Part shown: positions 26,982 to 35,377 of the stretch, one piece after another
Numbering within the stretch: the first letter of the stretch is position 1
Layout of the letters: each line of letters starts with the position of its first letter
NCBI GenBank assembly: GCA_902826835.1
Contig: CADEGH010000014.1
Coordinates: forward strand, 46,673 to 110,672
DNA length: 64,000 nt
Direction: 5' to 3'
Source: an uncultured bacterium
GTDB lineage: Bacteria; Planctomycetota; GCA-002687715
Translations under genes and position numbers: made by a program
Notes under the pieces: model-generated
What the model was told of the DNA's origin: nothing
The model's database searches: none
Seen by the model: the letters and a program-made list of their open reading frames with translations, nothing else

Positions 26982-29873
26982 TTGGAACCCCAAAGCCAGC
27001 GCGACGCCTTTCTCGCCCAATACCATCGGGATCTCGCCGCAGGCCACCGGCGATCGGCCTCCGACTACCTCGCCCAATTTCCGGGTGCCGATGCTCTGAT
27101 CTGCGAGGAGTTGGCGCGACTCTTGGCGCCGGAAGCCGAAAGCGAACGCGCAAATGAGATCGGACCGTACACCATCGAGCGCGAACTCGGCAGAGGCGCC
27201 CAGGGTGTGGTCTACTTGGCGCACGATCGGAGGCTCCATCGGCGGGTTGCCCTCAAGGTCTTGAAGAACCTGAGCGGAGAATCCTCGGAAGTCGTGCTGA
27301 GGTTTCGTCGCGAAGCCGAACTCGCCTCCAGATTGGACCACCCGGGGATCTGCAGTGTCTTGGAGATGGGCTCGAGCCAGTCCACGCATTACTTGGCGAT
27401 GCGCTTCGTGGAAGGCGAAACGCTGGCCACGGTCCTCTCCAAGCAGAGGGCGAGCAACACCGACCTCGAAACGGCGCACCTGCGACTTTCCGCAGTCGAC
27501 AGTCGCGCGGAAGCCTCCGTAGTGGTCGAGCCCTCTGGCACCGACCGACCGAAGACCCTTCACGAGATCACGGAAGCGATCCTGATCATCGAAAAGGTGG
27601 CGCATGCGCTCCACCACGCGCACACGCTGGGGATCATTCATCGAGACATCAAGCCTGGAAACATCATGATTGCCCAATCGGGCGATCCGGTCGTTCTCGA
27701 TTTCGGGCTCGCCCGGGAAACGGACGGGGAGTCGGCTTCGCTGACGCACAGTGGCGATCTCTTTGGCACGCCTGCCTACATGTCCCCCGAGCAGTTACTA
27801 GCCAAACGCGTGGTCTTGGACGCTCGCACCGACGTTTACAGCCTCGGCGTGACTCTCTACGAGGCGCTCACGTTGCGTCGACCATTCGAAGCGCCGACAC
27901 GCGAAGCTTTGTTCCATGCGATTCAGGTCTCGGAGCCGGCCAATCCGCGGAAACACAATCCCAACCTCGCGCGGGATCTCGTCACGGTCGTTCAGACCGC
28001 CATCGCCAAGGATCGCAACCGCCGCTATCAGAGTGCACTGGACTTGGCCGAGGACCTCCGCCGAGTTCGCTGCCGGGAGCCCATTAAGGCTCGGCCGCAA
28101 CCGGTTTGGGTCAAAGCCGGCATGTGGTGCAAGCGCCATCCGGGAATTGCGGCCGCGACCTTGGCGGCACTCCTGAGCTTGGCCGGCGGACTGATCGCCA
28201 CCATGAATCAGCGGGATCGCGCCGAATTGGCTCTAGCGGACTGGGAGCGACTCGCCGATCGGGTACGTCTCGAGGAACTGATCAAGGAGGCCGATCACGA
28301 TTTGTGGCCCATCCACCCGAGCTTGGTGAATAGGGCCGAGAGCTGGCTCGTGCGCACACGGGAGCTCACGCTCAGGCTTCCTGTCCATGAAAACTCTCTG
28401 AGGCAACTCCGAGGTCAGTCTCTCCCGTACAATGAGAAGGACCGAGCCCTTGACCGGGACGAACACGCGTCATGGGTGGCCGCTCGAGCTTTCAAGCGTG
28501 CCGAACAAATCCAGGTCGCGCGCGAGACGATTGCCCAGTGCGACGACATCGCCCAAAAGCTCTCGGTGGAGATCCAATCAGTGTCCTTGGATCGCCGCCC
28601 GGAAGCCAAGTCGAGCCACGCCCGCATCTTGGAGGCGCGTACCCGCGCCGAAGGCAGACTGCTCGATCTCCTCGCCGAACAAAGGGCGGACGAACAAGAA
28701 ATCCCTCCTCGCCGTACTTACCGCTTTTCGGACGCGAAGTTGTCCCTCCAGGAGGCGGAGCTGGCCCGATTGATCGAGGGACTGCGGTCCCTCGGGTCGG
28801 ACCTGGGACCGTCGTTTCCTACGATTCCTGATGTGGACCGTCGACGCCGGGAATCCAGCCAGCTCGTTGCAAGAACGCTGGAGGCTTGCAAAGACGATTG
28901 GGCCTCCGCTCGGGGCCGCTTGAAACTGCGATCGGAGTTCTCCGAGGTCGACCTGGAGCCCTGCCTAGGCCTCATTCCCTTGGGAAAGGACGCCCATTCC
29001 GGTTTGGAGTTGTTCTACGACCCCACCACGGGCAGCGAGCCTACTCGGGACGAGAACGGGTTTGTTCGCATGGACGGAGAAAGCGGCGTCGTATTTGTCT
29101 TCCTGGCGGGGGGGAAGACACGAATGGGAACCCAGTCGGACGACGACGGGAAACCGCTGTTCGACGACTCCGCGGACATCGACGACCGCGAGATCGTGAG
29201 CGTGGAGCTGGACCCATTCTTCATATCGATGTTCGAGATGACTCAGGGACAGTGGCAACGATGTACGGGAGAGAACCCCTCGGCGTTCTACCCCGGCAAG
29301 GCCTGGAGGCATCCGGGGATGGATCCGGTTTCCTGGTCGCATCCGGTGGAATCGATCACCTGGGAGGAAGCGGATCGGGCTTTGAGACGAATGGATTACA
29401 CTTTGCCCACGGAGGCTCAGTGGGAGTATGCGGCGAGAGGTGGGTCACCGTATCCCTACTGCAACGGGGATTCGCCCGACTCGACTCAGGCGGTGGCCAA
29501 TCTGGCCGATCGTTCGCTGCGGACGAGTTACGAAGACGAACGCTGGCCGACGGAAACCTGGACCGATGGCTGGGTGGCCCACGCCCCGGTGGGTCGGTTC
29601 GAAAAGAACCGATTCGGCCTGCACGATGTCCACGGAAACGTGTGGGAGTGGTGCCGAGATTCCTACCTTTTGACCGGGAGGCAACTCCGGGCCGGCGACG
29701 GCCTGCTCGTGGAGGCACCTCCGAGCGACAGCCGTGCCGTGCGAGGGGGTAGCTACAACGACTTGGCCAATCGAGCTCGCTTGGGGAATCGGTTTGGCCT
29801 GCAAGCGTCTCATCGGCAGGCCACCGTCGGATTGCGGCCGGTTAAGCTCTATCGCCCCTCCCGAAAATCGTGA
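26982..29873 (+). CDS. Ser/Thr protein kinase fused to an FGE-sulfatase-like domain
   Basis: A 963-residue membrane-spanning kinase. The kinase domain (about residues 62-345) has the Gly loop GRGAQGVVYLA, Lys92, HRDIKPGN with catalytic Asp222, DFG with Asp240, and SPEQ. A membrane segment follows (about 387-407), then a helical charged region to about 650, and a C-terminal FGE-sulfatase (SUMF1-like) domain (about 700-957) with TRMGTQSDDD, FFISMFEMTQGQW, LPTEAQWEYAARGG, GNVWEWCRDSY and AVRGGSYNDLANRARLGNRFG. The cysteine pair used by formylglycine-generating enzymes after RGGS is absent, so this is probably a sensing or binding domain. The start is a TTG at 26982 with AGGGTGA just upstream. 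A sigma factor gene starts 36 nt downstream. Confidence 0.9.
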   Translation: MEPQSQRDAFLAQYHRDLAAGHRRSASDYLAQFPGADALICEELARLLAPEAESERANEIGPYTIERELGRGAQGVVYLAHDRRLHRRVALKVLKNLSGESSEVVLRFRREAELASRLDHPGICSVLEMGSSQSTHYLAMRFVEGETLATVLSKQRASNTDLETAHLRLSAVDSRAEASVVVEPSGTDRPKTLHEITEAILIIEKVAHALHHAHTLGIIHRDIKPGNIMIAQSGDPVVLDFGLARETDGESASLTHSGDLFGTPAYMSPEQLLAKRVVLDARTDVYSLGVTLYEALTLRRPFEAPTREALFHAIQVSEPANPRKHNPNLARDLVTVVQTAIAKDRNRRYQSALDLAEDLRRVRCREPIKARPQPVWVKAGMWCKRHPGIAAATLAALLSLAGGLIATMNQRDRAELALADWERLADRVRLEELIKEADHDLWPIHPSLVNRAESWLVRTRELTLRLPVHENSLRQLRGQSLPYNEKDRALDRDEHASWVAARAFKRAEQIQVARETIAQCDDIAQKLSVEIQSVSLDRRPEAKSSHARILEARTRAEGRLLDLLAEQRADEQEIPPRRTYRFSDAKLSLQEAELARLIEGLRSLGSDLGPSFPTIPDVDRRRRESSQLVARTLEACKDDWASARGRLKLRSEFSEVDLEPCLGLIPLGKDAHSGLELFYDPTTGSEPTRDENGFVRMDGESGVVFVFLAGGKTRMGTQSDDDGKPLFDDSADIDDREIVSVELDPFFISMFEMTQGQWQRCTGENPSAFYPGKAWRHPGMDPVSWSHPVESITWEEADRALRRMDYTLPTEAQWEYAARGGSPYPYCNGDSPDSTQAVANLADRSLRTSYEDERWPTETWTDGWVAHAPVGRFEKNRFGLHDVHGNVWEWCRDSYLLTGRQLRAGDGLLVEAPPSDSRAVRGGSYNDLANRARLGNRFGLQASHRQATVGLRPVKLYRPSRKS

Positions 29874-29909
29874 TTGCTCGGGCCGGTAGGCCTTAGGATC
29901 ACTCGGACC

Positions 29910-30479
29910 ATGGTCTTCGAACCGCTGAAGCCGACCGATTCCATCCCGCCGGAAGCGATCGTCAACCTCACACCCGCAAATTTTCAAGAGACCTTGCCGG
30001 CGATCTACGATCACCTGAAGGAGCTTGCGACCCGGTCCATCCGAAAACAGCCTGCCGGATTCACCCTGTGCGCAACCGACCTCCTTCACGAGGCCATCCT
30101 CAGACTCTGCGCTCACTCCGACCAGACTCGGCTCAATCCGCAGCAGCTTTACTTCACGATCGCCTTGGCGACCCGCCGTGCCTTGATCGACCACGCGCGG
30201 AAGCGAACGACCCGGATGCGCGATGTCAGGCTCCGATGTTCCATCGGGGAGTGCGAACCCGAGGCCCCGCTCCGAGAGCAGGACCTCTTGGTGTTAGACG
30301 AGCTCTTGTCCGAGCTTCAGCTCGCCTCGCCCAGAAAGGCGCAAGTCATCGAACTTCGCTACTTCGGCGGTCTGAGTGTCGCCCAAATCGCCGAACTCCT
30401 GGACATATCGATCCCGACAGCCGAACGCGATTGCCGGACCGGATTGGCGTTTCTTTCGGCTGGCCTGAAACATGAGTGA
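29910..30479 (+). CDS. ECF-type RNA polymerase sigma factor
   Basis: A 189-residue sigma factor of the planctomycete-rich ECF group (Sigma70_ECF-like). Region 2 is seen in LKELATRSIRKQ, TDLLHEAILRLC and YFTIALATRRALIDHARKR; region 4 in SPRKAQVIELRYFGGLSVAQIAELLDISIPTAERD with the DNA-binding helix-turn-helix. It would direct RNA polymerase to a set of promoters. No anti-sigma factor is visible; instead its stop overlaps the start of a Ser/Thr kinase gene by 8 nt, and another kinase lies just upstream, so phosphorylation may control it. ATG 29910 is the start that gives the expected length; an earlier in-frame TTG at 29874 is less likely. Confidence 0.88.
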   Translation: MVFEPLKPTDSIPPEAIVNLTPANFQETLPAIYDHLKELATRSIRKQPAGFTLCATDLLHEAILRLCAHSDQTRLNPQQLYFTIALATRRALIDHARKRTTRMRDVRLRCSIGECEPEAPLREQDLLVLDELLSELQLASPRKAQVIELRYFGGLSVAQIAELLDISIPTAERDCRTGLAFLSAGLKHE

Positions 30480-33177
30480 GGGAGTTCCCCACCAACCCAA
30501 TGTTCGCAAGACAACCCACCGCTTGCGCCGTGCCCTATCCGCCTTCGAGTGGATTTGCGACTTAGATCCGTCCATGCAGGACGACCATTTGAACCGAATT
30601 CGCGGCGAAGATCCGCAACTCGCGGAAGACATCGTGGAGATGCTCGCGGCCGAGCGCACGCCGCTTCCACCCGTGCTCGCCGCCTTGACCTCGGAATCGG
30701 GCTCTTGGGCCGCGTCGGAGAAGGAGTGGCTGCGTCCGGGCTTCCGGTTGGGTGACTACGAAATTGTGCGGGTCTTGGGACGGGGTGGCATGGGGGAGGT
30801 CTACGCGGCCGAAGATCGTGTGCGCGGAGGCAGCGTGGCCATCAAAGTCCTCGACTTCCAAAGCCACTCCTCCACTGCCGAACGACGCTTTCGACGCGAA
30901 ATCGCGGCCCTGCGAGCGCTGGATATTCCCGGTATCGCGCGCCTCCAAGATGCGGGAGATCATGTCGAGGGTGATCGCAAGCTGAGTTGGTTCGTCATGG
31001 ACTTGGTCCATGGACGACCGATCGACGAGTGGGCGCGGGACATCGGACGCAGCGAGTCGAGAGTCTTGCGCTGCCTGATCAGGGTGGCCAAAATCGCCCA
31101 CTCCGCGCATCAGCGAGGCGTGATTCACAGGGATATCAAACCGTCCAACATTCTCGTGAAGGAGGATGACGAGCCCATCGTCATCGACTTTGGTGTCGCG
31201 GCCGCGATGGACGCGGGAGTCCTCGGGTCGGTGGGCGTGACCGTGGGAGGACCTTTTCTCGGAACGCTGCCTTATACGAGCCCGGAATATTGGTCGGGCC
31301 AGGGAGTCCCTCCTGATGTTCGGGGTGATGTTTACGCGCTCGGCATCCTCGTATTCGAACTCCTGACGGGCCTTTGCCCGGTCGAAGTAAGGGACCTGCC
31401 TCTAGCGGAGGCGTTGGTCAAGCTGCGCACTCAGGCGCCCCAACGACTCGGGCAGGTGAAGAGGGCATGGCGTGGCAATCTGGAAGCGATCGTCTCCAAA
31501 GCCACCCACGCGGATCCTGGCCTCCGCTATCAGTCGTGCCATGAACTTGCCATGGACCTGCAGCGCTTCAGCGTCGGCTTTCCGATCGGCGCCTCGAACA
31601 TCGGTCTGACCGCGTCTCTTCGACTCTGGGTGCGAAGCCACAAAGGGGTCACCGCGGCTTGTGCCGTCGCTCTCGTTGCCGTCCTCGCCGGAACCGTGGC
31701 AGCGGTCATCGGTTTTGCGAACGCACACTCCCTGGCGATCGAGCTCCAAGAAGAGAAGAAGGAGACCTCGCGCAAATTGGCCGAAATGCTGGCGGCAGTC
31801 AGTCGACCGAGCAGCGCCGCCAAGGATCGCATCAACATGCTGTCGTGTATCCAGGAATTTGCCTCCGACTACGACAGCCGGGACGGAGCCGACACTAACC
31901 TACGGATCGTCCAATCCGACGTGGAAGAAAAGTTGGGCGACGCCTACTTCGAGCTCGGCCGTCTGGATCGGGCGGAAGAGATGCAGACCAAGGCGTTGGC
32001 AACCCGCCGCGCTGCGCTGGAGATCACGAACAGAGACGCGCTGATCGCACGAAGAATTTCCGTCAGCCTGGTCAAGCTCGGAGATATACGCAATGAGGAG
32101 GGTGACTTCGCCGGGGCGGAGGAGAAATATCTGGAGGCGAAGTCGATTGACGAGGCGCTCGTGGGAACGGACTCCGCCGACTTGGTCGCCCTAGATCAAC
32201 TGTGTTGGAGTTTCGAGCGTACCGGAGTCTTGGCTTGGCGGAGAGGCGACTACAAACAAGCCGAGGAGTTGTGGCGCAGACGAATAGAGACGGCGATGAC
32301 CCTCACGGAAAGGCGGCCGGAATCCAGCTCGTCTTGGCACAATCTCTACTGCAGCCACTCCTACCTCGCTCGGTTGGCGGGGGATCTCCGCGACGAAACG
32401 ACATCCCGATTCCATTTGGCTCGAGGCGTTGCAGTGGCTCACGAATTGGTGGCGAGATTCCCGCACGATCCACGTTTTCCGGCGATCCTGCACTCCGCGC
32501 AAGCGGAGGAGGCGGCAGCCAGGCGCGAGGCGCCGATCATCAATTGGACAGAGGGAGAGACGTGCTTCGCCTTCGACGCGGCCAAGCGGGCCGCGGAGGA
32601 AGAACCCGAGAACCCGACTCGCTTGCGATCCCTCGCGGGTTGGCACGAGTGGATCGCCGAGGACATCAAACGCGGGGCCATGGACGCGAAGTCGAGTTCG
32701 GCAGCGGTGAACCACCTCGAGATCGCGGAGAGGCTCCTCGAAAGGGCGCTTTCCGTCGCAAACGCGTCTTGCGCGTACCGTGGGGATCTCATTTCGATCA
32801 GGTTGCGGCGCGCCAATCTCGAATCGCAGGTCGGGAATCCCGAACTGGCCGAGTCGTTGCGTCAGGCGGCATTCCAAGACCTGACGAGGTTGGCAGGCGC
32901 CTCACCTACCCCGGATGTCACCGGAGAACTACTACGCCTCATCGTCGACTCCGAGGATCCACCGCGGGATCTCGTCCAAGAGGTGCTCGATGCGGCGGAC
33001 TTCCGCATCGAGAGTCATCCCCTCCAAATGATGAGGTTCAAGCTCCTGAGCCGGCTGGGACGCAATCGGGAAGCCGCCGATGCCTTGGAAAGGGCGCTTA
33101 CGGCTCTACCCCCGTCAGCGTCGCCCAAGCGCCTGGAGATCGAGCAGGAACTGGCACGACGTCGGCGCCGCCTGTAA
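30472..33177 (+). CDS. Ser/Thr protein kinase with TPR-like C-terminus
   Basis: A 901-residue membrane kinase. An N-terminal helical segment of about 90 residues precedes the kinase domain (about 95-365): Gly loop GRGGMGEVYAAED, Lys125, HRDIKPSN with Asp221, DFG with Asp239, and SPEYWSGQG. A membrane segment (about 393-416) leads to a coiled stretch and TPR-type helical repeats (for example KLGDAYFELGRLDRAEEMQTKAL and NEEGDFAGAEEKYLEAKSI) for the rest of the protein. TPRs usually mediate partner binding. Its ATG lies inside the end of the sigma factor gene (8-nt overlap), which strongly suggests co-expression and a regulatory link. Two FN3-like secreted proteins follow on the same strand. Confidence 0.9.
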   Translation: MSEGVPHQPNVRKTTHRLRRALSAFEWICDLDPSMQDDHLNRIRGEDPQLAEDIVEMLAAERTPLPPVLAALTSESGSWAASEKEWLRPGFRLGDYEIVRVLGRGGMGEVYAAEDRVRGGSVAIKVLDFQSHSSTAERRFRREIAALRALDIPGIARLQDAGDHVEGDRKLSWFVMDLVHGRPIDEWARDIGRSESRVLRCLIRVAKIAHSAHQRGVIHRDIKPSNILVKEDDEPIVIDFGVAAAMDAGVLGSVGVTVGGPFLGTLPYTSPEYWSGQGVPPDVRGDVYALGILVFELLTGLCPVEVRDLPLAEALVKLRTQAPQRLGQVKRAWRGNLEAIVSKATHADPGLRYQSCHELAMDLQRFSVGFPIGASNIGLTASLRLWVRSHKGVTAACAVALVAVLAGTVAAVIGFANAHSLAIELQEEKKETSRKLAEMLAAVSRPSSAAKDRINMLSCIQEFASDYDSRDGADTNLRIVQSDVEEKLGDAYFELGRLDRAEEMQTKALATRRAALEITNRDALIARRISVSLVKLGDIRNEEGDFAGAEEKYLEAKSIDEALVGTDSADLVALDQLCWSFERTGVLAWRRGDYKQAEELWRRRIETAMTLTERRPESSSSWHNLYCSHSYLARLAGDLRDETTSRFHLARGVAVAHELVARFPHDPRFPAILHSAQAEEAAARREAPIINWTEGETCFAFDAAKRAAEEEPENPTRLRSLAGWHEWIAEDIKRGAMDAKSSSAAVNHLEIAERLLERALSVANASCAYRGDLISIRLRRANLESQVGNPELAESLRQAAFQDLTRLAGASPTPDVTGELLRLIVDSEDPPRDLVQEVLDAADFRIESHPLQMMRFKLLSRLGRNREAADALERALTALPPSASPKRLEIEQELARRRRRL

Positions 33178-33192
33178 CCGGAATCGCTGGTT

Positions 33193-33209
33193 TTGAGGTT
33201 TTTCCTCAA
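33193..33209 (+). terminator. Weak hairpin after the kinase-TPR gene
   Basis: Arms TTGAGG (33193-33198) and CCTCAA (33204-33209) around a T5 loop, 16 nt after the kinase stop. The 6-bp stem is only moderately GC-rich and lacks a trailing T-run, so termination is possible but weak. It separates the sigma/kinase genes from the FN3-like genes. Confidence 0.3.
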
Positions 33210-33321
33210 TGCAATTTTGATGGCTGAGAGGGGTGCGCCGCGATTCTCAGGATGAGCTTGGTGCGGTCGAGTCTTCGTGGAGTCGACGCGCGAGGCGCCA
33301 TCATTCGCGAGGCTCGCCATC

Positions 33322-35022
33322 ATGAGAATGGCTCTCCTTTTCTTCGTGACCAGTATTTCAGTACTCGGCCAGTACCAGGTCAATTCCGCATTCTCCTGGT
33401 TCACGGTCAACAACACCGAAGGCACGTCCAACACGTTGGCGATCGCCGCCCTCGCCAGTGGCGTCATTCCTTCGATTTACTTGAGGGGCCCTACCACGGC
33501 ACCGCGCGCCATGAGTCTCTTCATCGGAGGGACTACGGTCCGAACGCCCTCGACTGGAGGAGTGGCCTTGCCTGATGGCCAAATCATCAATCTCGAACCC
33601 AGTAGTGTCAACACCACCCCGCTTCTCATCGTCGGAGTTTCCAGCACGCCGATCGTTTTCAACGGCACGGCAATCCCGCATGGTGCTCGGGCAAGAATGG
33701 CCCTCCAGGCGGCGACGGAAAATCCGGCCTCGGCATTTGGAGTGACCATGTCGGCCCCTGCGGAGGTGCACGTGTGCGGGGATAGCCCAACAGGGCTAAC
33801 AGCACTCGTTGGTCAGAGCGCGGTACGACTCGACTGGGTCAACCAAGACCCGGCCCAGACAGGTGCTCGCGTTGCAAAGCTCGACCCCGGGGAAGACGAA
33901 AACGTTTATGCACACTGGGACAACGTCGGTGGGGACCTCCCTCAGGGGACGACCTCCTACGTCGTGACCGGATTGACTCCCGGAGCAACTTACAAGTTCC
34001 GAGTCAGAAACATCGTTCCCTGCGGCTATACACCTTTCAGTAGCATCGTGACCATTCCCGTGGTGTGTAGCCTTCCGCCTGCGCCGATCAACCTGAGTGT
34101 CACCCCCACCAGTCCGAGTTCGGTCTTCGTGTCCTGGCAAGACTTGGCATTTGATGAATTCGTCTATCGCATCAGCCGTCTCGACCCCGGTGAAGACCCC
34201 AATAACCCCGCTCACTGGGATCAGGTAGGCGGACAACAGGGCTTGGCACCGAACACCCAAAACTTCTCGGACGCGGGGCTCACGCCCAACGGATTCTACA
34301 TGTATCGAGTCCGGTGCGAGAGCTTCTGCGGCCTGTCGGGCTTCAGCAACTACGGAGGGGTGGTCATGCCCTGTCCCTACCCCACACCGCCCACGAACTT
34401 CGGCCCGATCAGCGTCGGAATCGACGCGCTCATTCTGGCATGGACCAATCTCGCGAGTGATGCCACCGAAATCCGCGTCTCGCGACTCGACCCCGGAGAG
34501 GATCCCAACAACCCCGCCCACTGGGACAATGTGGGGGGAGCCCTGGCCCCTACCACGACTTCGTTGTTTGTCGGAGGACTCACGGGTGGGCAGACCTATC
34601 AATTCCGGGTTCGGGCGACGGGAGTCTTCAACTCCTTCTGCCAGGCCCCGTACGTTGGCCCGATTTTCGTACAAATGCAATCGTGCCCGGGCCCCCCTCC
34701 CGCGCCCTTCAACTGTTTGGCCACGAGACAGGGCAATACGCCCGGTGTTGTGGATCCCATTCTCGTCACCTGGAGTTACAGCGGCCCTGGCATCAGCGGC
34801 TTCCGCGTATCGCGACTGCCACCCGGAGGAGATCCCAATAACCCCAATGCCTGGGGCAATTTGGGCGGTGACCTCGGACCGAACACCTTCTCTTTCACCG
34901 ACACGGCTTCGACCGGTTTGACCCTGGGTGGCACCTGGAACTACCGCGTCCGCGCGTTCCTGGACGGCCCCTGTGGTCGCGTCTATTCCGACTACTCAAA
35001 CTCCGACCCCGCTAACCCCTGA
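33322..35022 (+). CDS. Secreted FN3-like repeat protein, tandem paralogue A
   Basis: A 566-residue exported protein. ATG 33322 (MRMALLFFVTSISVLG) gives a signal peptide cleaved before QYQVNSA. An N-terminal domain of about 130 residues (QYQVNSAFSWFTVNN to HVCGDSP) precedes four FN3-like modules, each starting C.....P.NL and ending F.....C. A conserved insertion sits inside the modules, with the core SRLDPGEDPNNPAHWD followed by GG; the fourth module has SRLPPGGDPNNPNAW instead. The acidic DPGEDPN loop could bind Ca2+, which is inferred. The protein ends at NSDPANP and lacks the C-terminal beta domain of other secreted proteins here. A paralogue of identical length lies 355 nt downstream. Probably surface-exposed; function unknown. 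Confidence 0.85.
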   Translation: MRMALLFFVTSISVLGQYQVNSAFSWFTVNNTEGTSNTLAIAALASGVIPSIYLRGPTTAPRAMSLFIGGTTVRTPSTGGVALPDGQIINLEPSSVNTTPLLIVGVSSTPIVFNGTAIPHGARARMALQAATENPASAFGVTMSAPAEVHVCGDSPTGLTALVGQSAVRLDWVNQDPAQTGARVAKLDPGEDENVYAHWDNVGGDLPQGTTSYVVTGLTPGATYKFRVRNIVPCGYTPFSSIVTIPVVCSLPPAPINLSVTPTSPSSVFVSWQDLAFDEFVYRISRLDPGEDPNNPAHWDQVGGQQGLAPNTQNFSDAGLTPNGFYMYRVRCESFCGLSGFSNYGGVVMPCPYPTPPTNFGPISVGIDALILAWTNLASDATEIRVSRLDPGEDPNNPAHWDNVGGALAPTTTSLFVGGLTGGQTYQFRVRATGVFNSFCQAPYVGPIFVQMQSCPGPPPAPFNCLATRQGNTPGVVDPILVTWSYSGPGISGFRVSRLPPGGDPNNPNAWGNLGGDLGPNTFSFTDTASTGLTLGGTWNYRVRAFLDGPCGRVYSDYSNSDPANP

Positions 35023-35377
35023 GCCACCGCGTTCCTGAACACCCCCCTGGGCTCCGGACGGTTGTGGCTCCGGTGCCTGGACGGAGCGCTCAACGGTCCG
35101 CTGGGTCGACCGATCAAGGGTCCGCACCGGTCGTAGTTGTTGGGACGCGGGCGAGCTCTGAGCGGTTGCGGTGCGTCGATCTCCCCCTATCCGCGGTCGC
35201 AAGAGCGACGACCCGAGGTCATTCCGACCGGGGATGGGGGCGGCGAACTTGAGGAATTTTTGGACCTGGGCCCAAATCTTGAGCATGTCAGGCGATCGCC
35301 TACGCTATCCACCATGAATCTTGCCTGCTTTCGTTCCGCCCCTGGCGGTCCGAGGACTCGGGCAGGGGAGCTCACCA
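35023..35377. other. Intergenic region between the FN3-like paralogues
   Basis: 355 bases of GC-rich sequence without a supported gene. It contains several short inverted GC-rich segments (for example around 35060-35115) but no clear terminator or promoter. The two flanking paralogues may therefore have separate promoters, but this cannot be shown here. Confidence 0.35.
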
